Assembly (NCBI GenBank): GCA_032717465.1
Contig: CM064653.1
Coordinates: 40,838,493 to 40,902,492 of the forward strand
Source of the DNA: Coenobita brevimanus
Lineage: Eukaryota > Arthropoda > Malacostraca > Decapoda > Coenobitidae
Length of the DNA: 64,000 nucleotides
Direction: 5' to 3'
The position numbers and the translations under genes were made by a program. Positions 22,795 through 34,270 of the stretch are shown here, piece by piece (within the stretch, counting starts at the first letter, position 1; every line of letters starts with the position of its first letter). The notes below the pieces were generated by a model that did not search any database, had not been told where the DNA came from, and saw nothing but the letters and a program-made list of their open reading frames with translations.

Positions 22795-25120
22795 CCCCCT
22801 CCCCGCCCCCAACCCTTGGCACTCCATGAACCAGCTCCCCTTCCCCCTCCCCCTCCCCCCAACTTGGTCAATAATACAACACTTGCGACGCGGCCCTGAC
22901 CCAGCGACGCCCCCCTCCTCACACCGACCCATGTCCCCTCACCTCACCATCCTGTCCTGATTCTCTCTTTCCCCAACATCTCACTTCCATCCTGTCCTGA
23001 CCCCTCTTCACCCAAACCTCACTTCCAACCTGTCCAGACTCCCTTTACTCCCTCGCCTCACTTTCTTCCTGATCCCCCCTTCCCCTCATCTGCACTTTCC
23101 TGACCCTCTCTCCCCCAACGCTCTTTCACCTCCATCCTGCCTTGACCCTCCCTCTCCCCTCTCACCTCTATCATGTTCTGACCTTCCCCTTCCCCTCCCC
23201 TTATCCTGTCCTAACCCCCTTCCTTCCTCCCTCACCTCGCGTCTATCCTGCCATGATTCCCCTAACCTTCATCCTGTCCCTACTCCAATCCCCTGCCCCT
23301 CTCCCTTCCCTTCCTCCATCCTGTTAACCACCCGCCCCCTTTACGAACCACACTCTTCGGTATTAACTTTCATCCTCTGTCCCAACTTTAGGTCCCCACT
23401 CTCTTCCTGACCTACCCTAACCTGAACTTCATCTCTATGCAATGTATCCCTGCCCACCATCCCTCCTTCTCACCCTCTCATCTTCGAATCTAAATTCTTT
23501 TCCCAATCTTGTTTTTATTTTCCTTACGCTGTTCTACTCTCTTCATATCCTAAACAAACTTCATCTCTACCCTAGTCTAACCTTGACTACTACCCCTCCT
23601 TCCATGGTACTAAATTTCCAGCCTCAATTCTACCCTTACTTCTCCTGCCTCTCTTTCTCTTCACCATGACCTAGCCCAACCTAAACGTCATTGCCCTTAT
23701 CCCTCCCTTCCCCTCCCCATGACCTAACCCAACCTAACTTAAGTATATCTCTATATCCCAATCTTACCCCTCCTTCCCTTCTCACAACTTAGTATCATTA
23801 TATCTTTTGTTCTAAATTCTAACCTTACTGCCCTAATTTCCTTCCTTCTCACCATGTCCTGACTCAACATAAAGTTCGTCTCTGTCTCAATCTAACATTG
23901 CCTTACACCTCTGTTCCCCTTTCATTCTTAGGGATGTGCACATAACTATATTCACAAAGGTGTGGGCACGCCCCTGAGTCTAACAGTTGTTTGGAAAACC
24001 ATGATGAGAGCACAGTGCATTTGCCTTTACATTTACCTAATGTTTCTAATAACAGTTCAACATATGACCGTCAAAAACTGGGAACTGCAAACACATTTAC
24101 CCTGTTTTAAAAATATGGTCAGTAGTTTCTGGTTGCAATAACCATTTGGCTCCTCCCGCCCTCCGCAGCTCATTTCAGCAGTAACCCAGTTTCGACTTCG
24201 GCCTGACATGACTCAACCTGTTGACCCCAACCTCGACCCCTCCGTGCCCCTACCCCCTGCCCTTTTCTCCTCTCTCCCTCGGATTCAGTTTTCATCCTCG
24301 GTCTTGAACATTGGTCTTCTCTCTCTCTTTTTTTCCTCATCATGCCATCACTCAGCCTCAACTATACCCTCTTCAAACTCAATATCATTCCCTAACCTTA
24401 CATTCGTCCCATTATTCATACTAGCTCCTATCCTCAGAATTACATTTGATCCTCGCACTCTCTTTTTCTCCTCTCTTCAACCGGTCTCAGCCAAAACCTC
24501 ATCTCTATCCGCCTCACCCTCAACTCGTCCTAACCTCATCCTCTTCCTGTCTCCAATGCTCTCCCCAGGGATTTAGCTTTTATCTTTAGACTTAAACTTG
24601 TCCATCCCCTTATCGTTTCCCCTCTTCAAGCCCTGACCTAACCTAAACCTCATTTCTTCTTCCCGTGCCAACTTCATCCTAAGTCTCTCCTACCCACATC
24701 CTCTTCCTGTCCTAACCTCATCCTATATATTCTAACCTCATTTTCTTCCAATCCTACCTTCATCCTTTTCCTATTCAAACTGCATCCTCTTCCTATCCTA
24801 ATCCCACCCACCTCCAACTCTAACCTTCCCTATGTCTCTCCTAACCACAGCTCTTCCTTTCCTAACCTCATTCTCTTCCTGTCCTAGTGTCATAAAAAGA
24901 CTTTGTAGTTCCTTTGTGGTTACTTGTAGTTGAGTTATATATATATCAGACTTGTGGACGAGCGGTTATTATACTGGAGTAGCTTCGTGAGTAGCTAATC
25001 TTCTTTCCCATTTGTCTTCTTCCTGTCTTGACCTTCCTCACCCTCCTACTTACCACTCTCGATCCACTGGCCTAACCTTTGCCGCCCTTCCCCCCATTCC
25101 CCCGTCGACCTACTTTGGCC
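22795..25120 (+). repeat. Degenerate pyrimidine-rich repeat, ATCCTGTCCTGAC and CCTAACCTCATC motifs
   Basis: 22,930-23,320 repeats CATCCTGTCCTGACCC about every 50-60 bp; 23,400-24,890 repeats CCTAACCTCATCCTCTTCCT variants. A mixed-sequence island lies at 23,935-24,180. No gene. Confidence 0.7.
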
Positions 25121-26830
25121 CTTCCAGCTTCCTTGCTTCTCTCCCTTTTCAATAAACGCCATGTGTTGTATCCATAAAGAATCCTAACCTATTTTCACCA
25201 TAATCAAGTCTCTACAGCAGTGAATTATCACCGAAAATAATTTTACTTGGTCATATACCTTCTCTTAGACATAAACCTAGTTTGCTTGTGAGATATCTGG
25301 TAGCAGTATGAGTGAAGAGTAAAGTATAAAGAATAATATTTTAAAAACCTTACCTAATTAAAGTCTATAAAATAAACCAGCCTCACTAGTTTTGCTGTTT
25401 AGTGTTTATTAATAGTATATACGACTGAAGGTCAAGTGTACACAATCTTACACAGCATAAACTTGAGAAAATTTATGACTACTGGCCCAAAACATTCCCC
25501 CCGGTCCTCTATACTTCTCTGGCCTGAATACTCCCAACTCGTAATCCACTTCTTCTCCCTCCATGGCCGATTCTTTGTCCTCTTGGATATACGACCCAAT
25601 AATATGTAGATGAGGCTCTAAGTGAGGCTTTCCCCCAGTTAAGCACCCACGGCTCAATGCTATGTGGTGATATGTCCATGAGTCGGGCAGTGATGTTAAG
25701 TCCATGTGATATGTATTACTTGGGACCGTATGCTCGTTGGTTAAGGACGTTCCCTAGCACCTCCTCCTTAGCGATTTATTTTTGGATATGGCTGGTTAAT
25801 ATCCTTCTTGGCGAAATAAGAGGGACTAATATAACACGGAAAACGGTAATAAGGTGTAATAAAAAAAATCGATTAGGAAAAGGTGTTAGGGAGCCTCATC
25901 CGACGAGAATACGAGCTTTGATGAACCCTCTAATGATTGGGAAATCTCTGGCTATTCTCTTTCAACTAATACCAGACGATTATGTTGAGCTGGGAGTGGG
26001 TCATAGGAACTTGAGTAACATCACTGGTACCACTAGCTCTCGCATGTTCTCTTGGCTGGTTTGTATCCAGAGTTGGACGAATTCGATTATTTTTCTTTTC
26101 GATTTCTTAATTTTCCTTTTCCGCCCTAATTTTATCCGACGCTAATTTGGTATAACAATAACATTATACCAATCCCTCCTTCGGCCCTGTGCTATAATGA
26201 CCTCAATCTTGTGTCCCCTTTATAATACATGTTCCCAGTCTGTATTATTTCCAACACTAATTACAAAAACATTTCATAATCTGCCTTATTACATGCCCTA
26301 CTACCATTACTGTATACCCAATTACTTCCCATTTTTCAGCACTAATTACAAAAGCCCTTCATAATTAGCGAAATAACATACCTTTCAACCATCACTACTA
26401 TTAGGGTAATGGGCATCAACATGGGCCGTAGGGGGTGATATGCAGTAATGATGGTAATAAAGAGAAATGGCGTTGAAAGAGGAGTCCTGGTGGTGGTGGC
26501 GGGGGCGGTAGAGGGCTAAGATCTGTACTTCTGTCAGCTGTGTCGGATTTCTGGAATATTCTCCTTGCTGATTTATATTTTACACATTTACATTTTGCTG
26601 ATATTTTTTTCCCATGAATAAAATGCAGCAACATATTACATGCCACATAAAGGAGCAATAAAGGACAATTACACGCAAAAACAAACACATCAAGTAACAG
26701 TGTCAAAACCACATGTGATCTTGCTAAAAAAAAATCAGTAATATTTGGTGGTTGAATCTTGACTCATTATTCGCAAACACCCGACAGCCTGAAGTACTAC
26801 CGACCACAGATAAACTATTCTAAGGGACAG
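25120..26830. other. Mostly unique AT-rich DNA
   Basis: Contains the unrecognised minus-strand frame at 25448-25705 and a roughly 80-bp imperfect duplication around 26,215-26,370 (CACTAATTACAAAA occurs twice). No known gene or element. Confidence 0.4.
25448..25705 (-). other. Unrecognised 85-codon open frame
   Basis: An ATG-to-TAA frame with mixed amino-acid composition, unlike the SSR-derived frames around it (contains GPGGMFWASSHKFSQVYAV at its end). No signal peptide, membrane helix or known domain is visible, and the opposite strand is also partly open. I do not know what it is; chance is quite possible. Confidence 0.15.
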
Positions 26831-26866
26831 GTGCAATGGGGCCTCAAGCTGATGAGGATAGAGCAA

Positions 26867-26912
<46 letters not shown>

Positions 26913-27166
26913 GCTATGAGGCCTCTAAGCTGATAAGGATAGAGCTAATGGTGGAGGGAGAGGTGCTATGGGGCCTCTAAGCTGCTGGGGATAGAGCTAA
27001 TGGTGGAGGGAGAGGTGCTATGGGGCCTCTAAGCTGCTGGGATAGAGCTAATGGTGGAGGGAGAGGTGCTATGGGGCCTCTAAGCTGCTGGGGATAGAGC
27101 TAATGGTGGAGGGAGAGGTGCTATGGGGCCTCTAAGCTGCTGGGGATAGAGCTAATGGTGAAGGTT
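26830..27166 (+). repeat. 52-bp minisatellite with an internal (GA)n expansion
   Basis: Six head-to-tail units starting GGTGCTATGGGGCCTCTAAG at about 26830, 26910, 26962, 27014, 27065 and 27117. Units 3 to 6 are almost identical; one is 51 bp because a G is missing. In unit 1 the GGTGAGAGAG region has grown into a (GA)n run (26873-26910). Confidence 0.9.
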
Positions 27167-27169
27167 GGT

Positions 27170-27950
27170 GGAAGAGGAGGTGGAACACGCGTCACTGAGA
27201 ATCACCCCGGCAATATCTCACCGTGGCGGAGGGGTAGGGCCTCACAACACACATTTCACACCCGTCCTAACTTTAAGGGTCATCTAAATCACACTGGGGG
27301 ATGCCGCCATTAAAGACAGAAGGGATGGAATGTAAACACTGGGGAGGGGGAGAAGCGGATGGATAATGGATTGAACTGAGGATGACGTCTTTCTCGCTGA
27401 TTTCAAAGGCTTTTTATCCAACTTGAAATATTACAGTAAAGCGTATCTGAAGATATATTAATACTCATTACACAATAATAAGAGACCAAGTATTCATTGC
27501 GTAAAATAAGACAATATGAAGATAAGCAAACAATAAAACCCAAGAATTATTCGATAAAAAAAAAGGAACACAAAACAAAGACTCCTCTCCACCCTCTCTC
27601 TCTCTCTCTCTCGACAAATAACAAACTCTACAAACATTCTAAAAACAAATAATGATAAACACAATCAGAACCCACAAAAGCACAACGCAAATAATAATAA
27701 AAAAAAATTAATAATAATAATAATAATAATAAAGACAGACTATATGAGCCACTCAAAGAAGAACGCACTCACTCTCATGCAGAATCAAAACCCACGAAAT
27801 CACAACGCAATAAATAAATAAATAAAATAAAGACTAAAAGAAGCACACACACACGAACGCACCCACTCTCTGGCGGGATCCGGTGTGAGTAAAGCCGATC
27901 AATAGTTGGCCTCAGTAAACCCCGCGAGTCCGACACTGATACCTGAACCG
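27170..27950. other. Mixed DNA with short SSRs
   Basis: (TC)n at 27,593-27,612, (AAT)n at 27,697-27,732 and (AAAT)n near 27,810-27,830. CAGAACCCACAAAAGCACAACGC and CAAAACCCACGAAATCACAACGC-like stretches (27,667 and 27,786) form a short direct repeat. No gene. Confidence 0.5.
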
Positions 27951-27952
27951 GG

Positions 27953-28052
27953 ATTAAAACACTTACGATCAATTCTCTTTCGTAACTGAGATATTTTTTC
28001 GCAGGATTAAACGCTCTTACAATCAATTCTTTCCATTGCTATTTTTTCGTAG
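27953..28052 (+). repeat. 54-bp tandem duplication
   Basis: GGATTAAAACACTTACGATCA ... ATATTTTTTCGCAG is followed by a second copy, GATTAAACGCTCTTACAATC ... CTATTTTTTCGTAG. A related piece (AAAACACTTACAACTCAG, GAGATATTTTCA) occurs at 28953-28990. Confidence 0.6.
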
Positions 28053-28194
28053 GAAGGTTAAGGATCGTTAGCATTCCCCTGTACCCTGTAACTTAATGTA
28101 AACTAAATCTTAGTCACGATAGGAAAATTCTCTCGTTGTTTTTAATTGCATGCCTTCGCCTCACCTGGAAAACAAACGCACCTGTCCTGGATTC

Positions 28195-28600
28195 TGACTG
28201 ACACCTGAAAGGAAATCTCACTCAGGCAAATAGTCTTGAAAGGAAATATGTCTTTTAATGAAATTTTACCTTGTCTGGTTGTCTTGGAAGGAAATTTGGC
28301 TTGTTTGGTTAGCCAGCAAGGAATATTAACATGATTTTGTTGCAAGGAAATCTGACTATTGGTTGGCTTGGATGGAAATTAAACACAACTGGTTATCTTG
28401 TCACGAATGTCGACTTACATGGTTGTCTTGGCAGGAAATCTGACTCGCAATGACTGTCTTGGAAGGAAGTTTCACTTGCGATGGTTACGATCGAAGGAAA
28501 CTTCCCCTGTCCTATTTGTCTTGGCAGGGTACTTGGGATGTCTTGGATGGTATTTTGACGTCCTGGTTGTCTTGTAAGGAATTTCGACTTGGGTTGCTTC
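28195..28600 (+). repeat. Degenerate 32-35 bp tandem repeat
   Basis: About twelve diverged units with core GGTTGTCTTGGAAGGAAATT and a trailing TGACTTG-like stretch, for example at 28223, 28279, 28333, 28423, 28458 and 28563. Not a microsatellite, and no open frame runs through it. Confidence 0.75.
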
Positions 28601-29760
28601 GCTTAAACCTTAATTAATAAATTAATTTTACTATAATTATTATATTTGCTGCGCTGGTTGTTGCATACATAATCTATGCTGTACATCAGAATAGTTTACT
28701 TTAAAAAATAAGTGACTACTATGAATCTCATCATTAATCTGCCTGCCAGTACTGGGCTGAGAATTAATGTGACAATATGAAGGTTCAGATTATTTCAACT
28801 ATAAACTGACCAAAACACGTGCAGTCGGTGAAATATGCACTACAGCTTTTGGTATGAGCAATCAACCAACATATACAAAAAAGGGAACTCCTGTTGACCA
28901 ATTAATCTTGCCTGCCGCGGAAAGAGTATATATCCAGAGAATTGTCGTGAAAACACTTACAACTCAGTTTCATTGAGATATTTTCAAGGAAAAAAGATAG
29001 CATAAGGCACTGCTGATGTCAGCGGCATTGTAAATTTTTACACATTACCAAGTGCCCGTGTAAATTTTAATACAGACAACCTATAGGTACTGCCATAAAG
29101 AATCGGCCAGAGATGAATATCAATAATTAAGGTAGATGACAGTCAGTTCTCTGTTTATCTGTGGTTGGGAAAGGTATGGGTGAGAGGGGAGGAGGACCAA
29201 ACAGGGAGGGCTGAGGGGGAGGGGGGGTAGACGGCCAGGAATGGAAGACTCAAGGCAGATATCTAAGGGAGGGCTAAGGAAGAAGGGCCGGGAAGGCAGA
29301 ACTGTAGGAGGGGAAGCTAGCACAGCACAGCACAGCACAGCACAGCCCAGCCCACCACAGCTCAACACAGCACAGCACGACAGACAATCCTCCAGGGAAC
29401 CAGAGCGAAACTAACAACACCGCACTCACAAAAAAGCCTCACACACTATTTGCCTCCTTCCTTCCGTCTTCAGTCCAGATTATAATGATGCCGATCAACT
29501 CGACTAAAAAACTACATCATGTACATGGTAACCGGCGCGTATACTGAACTGAAGGCGATTTTACACATAACTGTTAACGCCGGGCTGGACAGTCATCTTG
29601 GGCTGAGATTTGGTTCAGTTGAGCAGTGGGAGATGAGAGGGAGTCGGGTGGTGGTTTATATGACTGGGTGGAGAAGTTAGGATATATGACATTATTCCGT
29701 ATACACTATTTCACTGCCACTGTGATAACGCAAAAAGATAATTGTTACAGGATTTCAGTT
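28600..29760. other. Mostly unique DNA, no gene seen
   Basis: (CACAG)n at about 29,320-29,345 is the only tandem repeat seen. Confidence 0.45.
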
Positions 29761-29767
29761 ACGATGT

Positions 29768-29882
29768 TACAGGATTTTAGTGCCATGACGTCTTATACTG
29801 GGTTATTTATCTATTTATTTTTGGCTACCTTCAGACGCTTTTATTCACCTTAGGAACGAGTTAATAAAGGCTGTGAATATGT
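29768..29882 (+). mobile_element. Family 2 left-half fragment
   Basis: TAGTGCCATGACGTCTTATA, CAGACGCTTTTATTCACCTT and GTTAATAAAGGCTGTGAATA; it ends about 25 bp before a (GA)n array. Confidence 0.5.
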
Positions 29883-29905
29883 GACAGTGAGGAAAGGGGT
29901 AAGTA

Positions 29906-29907
<2 letters not shown>

Positions 29908-29977
<70 letters not shown>

Positions 29978-29998
29978 TGCGTGCGTGCGTGAGTGCGT
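29908..29998 (+). repeat. (GA)n array followed by (GCGT)n
   Basis: About 66 nt GA, then six GTGC-type units. Confidence 0.95.
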
Positions 29999-29999
29999 G

Positions 30000-31300
30000 A
30001 TGGCTTACCTGTGCGAGTGGCGACAGAGCGGCTGCCGTGTGATGGGTAATGAGGCGCGACGGACGCTGTGTTGTGTCGGGACAAGCAGACAAGAGGGATG
30101 CCAGTCACGTACGTCCACCTACTACGGATACGGACCTCGTTTCACCTGTCACAGCCCCATCAGTCGTTTAATCTCTCACAACCTCATTTGACTATCGTTT
30201 TTCTCACAACCTCATTTGACTTCATCTCTTCCTCTTCACTTTTCCCTCACGGCAATCACCTATTATATGCACACACTTACACTGCTCCTTTGTTTAGCTA
30301 GCGTCATCAACCAACAAATGTTTCTCACTATTTACTTATCACACACCACACACACTTAGCTAAACCTGTCTCATGTTAATCACACTGACTGTTAATGATG
30401 ATATATGTTTTTCCATTCGTGACAATGTATAAAGAAACCGTATTATCTCTCTCAGACTCTTGCGACTCACTTCCGGCTGAATGAAATCGACTGGAGTTAG
30501 CTTGAATAAGATACTGGAGTTCTTCCGACAGTGAGAAGGTTAATTCCACGTCGTCTGTAGATCATTCACTAATTGCGACAGAAAATGGTCCGGCGAGGTA
30601 TGTAAGCAAGGATTATACAGAAGAGACGGCCACAAGGGATCGTTGGGGGTGTCTTCTATCATAATTTTTCTTATTATTTTCTCTTTCTTAAGTCCTTGGC
30701 TGGTAAAAGACTTGACAGCCCGTTCCCTGAGGCCCAACAGTCCTCCTACGTGTCACGCATCTTCGCATGTCACCACCTCGGCACAGATACCCATCGTCTG
30801 TCCTGGATACATACTAGGGCGGTCTCTTTCAGGACTGATATAATGGTATTAGCGAGGGTGTTTATTAAAACGTGTTGGTGGATATCGTGGAAGATCAGGT
30901 AAACTGTGCCTTACACCAGCATGGGGTCGAATTCGCGTCCTTTCAGATAACGGACAACTTGTCTAACCACTTGACCATCACGTACCCCTTCCGCAGGTGG
31001 TATTGTTTCGGATACTTCTGTGTTGTCCTTGACTTATTCTCGTATTCTAGTGACTCTTTTATAGGAGCCAACCAACCTACTGCGGTTCTTTTTTATGTTC
31101 TTACGTATCCAGGCTCGATTCTCGGGTCTGTCAGACTCTTGGACTAAGCCTATTTCCGTCCTGTCCCAGTTCACTAAGCAGTTGCCTGTAATGAGGGACC
31201 TGGATGTAATATAGACCACTATGGGTCGTGTTCTATGAGACAGGGACTTAACAATAACTGATGGTCTGCCTTGATCAGCCTTGTACAGTCGATAGGCATT
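30000..31300. other. Unique DNA, no gene seen
   Basis: Holds SINE-like head 1 and a family 2-like fragment near 30,475-30,545; otherwise nothing recognised. Confidence 0.4.
30903..30985 (-). repeat. tRNA-derived SINE-like head 1
   Basis: RNA polymerase III box A TGGTCAAGTGG (30967-30977) and box B-like GAATTCGACCC (30924-30934) start 43 nt apart, as in tRNA genes. The acceptor arms do not pair, so this is not a working tRNA. Confidence 0.55.
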
Positions 31301-31310
31301 AATCCTGAGT

Positions 31311-31376
31311 TTTTTTTTTTCTTCTAATATTTTTCCTCTTTTTTTTTTTTTCTTCTAATATTTTTCCTCCTTTTTT
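31311..31376 (+). repeat. 33-bp duplication of a poly-T plus TTCTTCTAATATTTTTCCTC unit
   Basis: Two near-identical units, each a T-run followed by CTTCTAATATTTTTCCTC, followed by a TTC-rich tail. Confidence 0.8.
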
Positions 31377-31999
31377 TTCTTCTTCTTCTTCCTGCCAACA
31401 CTAAGCTTCTTCCTTGTCTTCTCTTTCTTCCTGTCTACACTGGGCTTCGGTGTGAGGGGTGAGGTGTGGGGTGTGTGCGTGGGTATGTGTGTGTGAGGTG
31501 TGAGGGAGCAGGTGACGGGACGGAGCTGTGAGGGGCTGTGTGTGTGAGCGAGGCGGGGACCAGCTCTCCACTGCACCAGCCAGCACATGTATCGACAACC
31601 CAGCAGCAGTGGCGCGGCGACCCCCACACCACCCCCGCCCCCAGGTGATGATAACACGCGCCACACGCACGTTCTCTCAGCCCCCCTCACGTGCCTACTT
31701 GTGCCTGATGGGACTTAAACATACACGCTAAAAGGTCCCACTGTCCACACCTTAAAAATATTGCCCCCCATTTTTTCCTAAGGAGTTTTCTGTATTCGGG
31801 CACATGTCTAAGCATTAGGTAAATTTTACATTCTTCATCTACAGTTTGCGCTTCAAAAATATATATTTTTTTTTCCTACGACGTATTTTGGCATTCGGGA
31901 ATACAAGTGAAGTCAGTGAATATGAGAATTATATTTTTGACATCCTTCCTCTAAAAGTTACGTTTTCATCATCTTACATAATATTTTCCCTTTCTCACT

Positions 32000-32060
32000 A
32001 GGGAGAATTGTGGTATTGCTGGGGAGAACTGTGGTATTACTTGGGCGAACTGTGGTATTC
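32000..32060 (+). repeat. Three 21-22 bp tandem units
   Basis: GGGAGAATTGTGGTATTGCT, GGGAGAACTGTGGTATTACT and GGGCGAACTGTGGTATTCAG in a row. Confidence 0.8.
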
Positions 32061-32389
32061 AGGTACGAGTAAGGTCTATGAATGGGACTCGGTATTTTTG
32101 CGTCACATACAGTGCGTGACGTCACCCTTACTTTAAGAGATAGGCCAAATGCTCAAATCAGGCACTGTGTTCCAAAATCTTCTGGAACTTAGTTGTTCCT
32201 GAGACTGTCTTTTCCTCCTGTCACCAGTCATACAGCTACCTAACACCTGACAACCTAACCAGAATGAATATTAGTGCTAAGAAAATGAAGACAATAAAGG
32301 TACTTCTGACAATAATTAACTGCTGTGAAAACATGTTTATCGTAAAAGCTGGTTAAGATCCTTTATGAATATAGGTTCTGGACTCGCAA

Positions 32390-32460
32390 GTGTGCCGGGA
32401 ATCGATCCTCGGGGCCCATGAAACAGAATACCATCCGCTCCACTACATACTCCAACGAAC
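32390..32460 (-). repeat. tRNA-derived SINE-like head 2
   Basis: Box A TAGTGGAGCGG (32435-32445) is a perfect match to the consensus, and box B GGATCGATTCC (32398-32408) starts 37 nt later. Flanks are unique. Confidence 0.5.
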
Positions 32461-33572
32461 CGGCATCGAATTCAGAGAGAATAGTCGAATGTCACACACG
32501 AAGGTAGGGTGGAAAGGCAAGCACACCTGATTTTCCCCTCTTCACTTCTACCTACAAAATACATTCCTCCTTCAGTTCCACCTACATAAAGTATTCCTCC
32601 TCCTACAACTCAACAGCTACAAATCCAGAACCGCAGACCTCAGAGAGAGAAAAAAAAAATCCATCTACAAATAGTCCGTTTCCCACAACCCAATATACCA
32701 GCGCACCTCATATTTTCCATCCACCTGCAAAAAACATTCTCTGCAGCTCCCCCTTACTGTCCCACCTGCAACCAAGCTACAACTACGGTACTACTCTTCA
32801 GTTACCTGCCTACCATACACCCCTCCCCAGCCTCCCGCACATACACCAGCCACCCAGATATACTAACACATCACACATTATTCCCTCAACAATGCCATTT
32901 ACAAAAAAACATAATCCCCACAATTTTTCCCTTCTTAGTCCCGTAAAATAAATGAAAGACAGAAGAACGAAACAGAAACTAACTCTTATCCAAAACGCAA
33001 CTACACTACAGTTGTCTAAAGCGCTCTCAGCCTCCCAGCCATACTTCTAGCAAAGAGTTAACAGCTAAACCTCTTATATTATTTCCTTCAGAACCGCACA
33101 TACAAACAAGCATTTCCACATTTTATCCCCTCCACAATACAAACTACAGCCCAGCACCTACTCCTCTACAGCTGCCTATGACCCTCTCAGCCAGCCAGCC
33201 ACCATCCAGCAGGCTAAGGGATTACAGCCAATATTTCATCCGTGTTCCTGTGTGTGAGACTCGGGGTGACAGGCAGTGGCGGGGTGTCAGGCTGATGGAA
33301 GAGGTAGTTTTACAGTGTGGCAGCGGAGGAGTGGGGAGGGATATGTGGGTTAAAATACGGAAGAATGGTGTGGATGGCAATAAGGAAGCGAGGGAAAGAG
33401 AGGAAGGGGGGAGGGCAGATCTAGGAGGGGGGAGGGGGTCAAAATGTGGGTGAATATATGGAAGGCACTGTGACAAAACTGGTGGTAGAGAACTGTGAGA
33501 GATACATGAGAGAATAAGGGGGAGTGTCAATGAGTGGGTGGAAATATGGAAGAAGGGGGACAGGGCGACTTG

Positions 33573-33650
33573 GAGATAGGGTTGGTTTGATGTCAGCCTC
33601 ATGTTCATAGGTCACTCTGTCCTGAATTCAAATCCCCTTATTGCCACCGA
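33573..33650 (+). repeat. tRNA-derived SINE-like head 3
   Basis: Box A-like TGGTTTGATGT (33583) and box B ATTCAAATCC (33626-33635) about 43 nt apart. A short family 3-like run (GGACAGGGCGACTTGGAG) precedes it. Confidence 0.4.
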
Positions 33651-33929
33651 GATGTGCTCACAAATTAACACCAGTATGCTTTAATCAAATACCCAAACCT
33701 ACAACATACCACTGCCTACTATTACCATCTGCTGTTTCACTGTCTTGTACGTGTTCTTTGTACCCCTTTCCACTGCCTGCTATCATCATCTGCTTCACAC
33801 GTCTGCCTAATATTTCTCTATTGTACTCCTTTCTGCTGTCTACTGTCACTATCTTCTGTTTTTGCCTTGAATACCCTTTCGTTGAATATCCTTTTTTATT
33901 CCTTTGTACCTTCTTCCTTCATCCTTTCC

Positions 33930-34213
33930 TGGGGGGGGGGGGGAGAGAGGGACAGCGGAAGTAGAGAACGCTGAGGACTAAGAGAGGAAACACTGACACC
34001 GAATTAGGGAGGAAAAAACAAGGACAATGTGAGGAGATAAAATACACACAAGGGATAAGAGATGATGAGGAGAGAGGAAGAAAGGATGTGAGATGGGGTT
34101 AAGACATGAGATTAAGAAAAAATAAATAACAGAACGAAAGGAAATAGCTGTCAATGTAAAGGAGAGGAAGAAGGAAAAATTGAAAATAAAGTAACCGAAA
34201 AGGGAAAGATAAA

Positions 34214-34270
<57 letters not shown>

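Larger units (their letters stand above)
31430..33540. other. Mixed unique DNA, no gene seen
   Basis: A GC- and GT-rich patch at 31,440-31,690 with CpGs, AT-rich DNA to 32,340, then ACC-rich DNA to 33,200. No exon recognised. Confidence 0.4.

Noticed and set aside
24950..25005. Another tRNA-like SINE head (TGGACGAGCGG box A-like motif)
   Set aside because: Box A is one mismatch from consensus and no box B follows at the right distance.
28195..28600. CRISPR array
   Set aside because: Units are diverged and contiguous, without constant-length unique spacers, and the DNA is eukaryotic.
30903..30985. Functional tRNA gene
   Set aside because: Box A and B are present at tRNA spacing but the acceptor arms do not pair, so it is classed as a SINE-like head.
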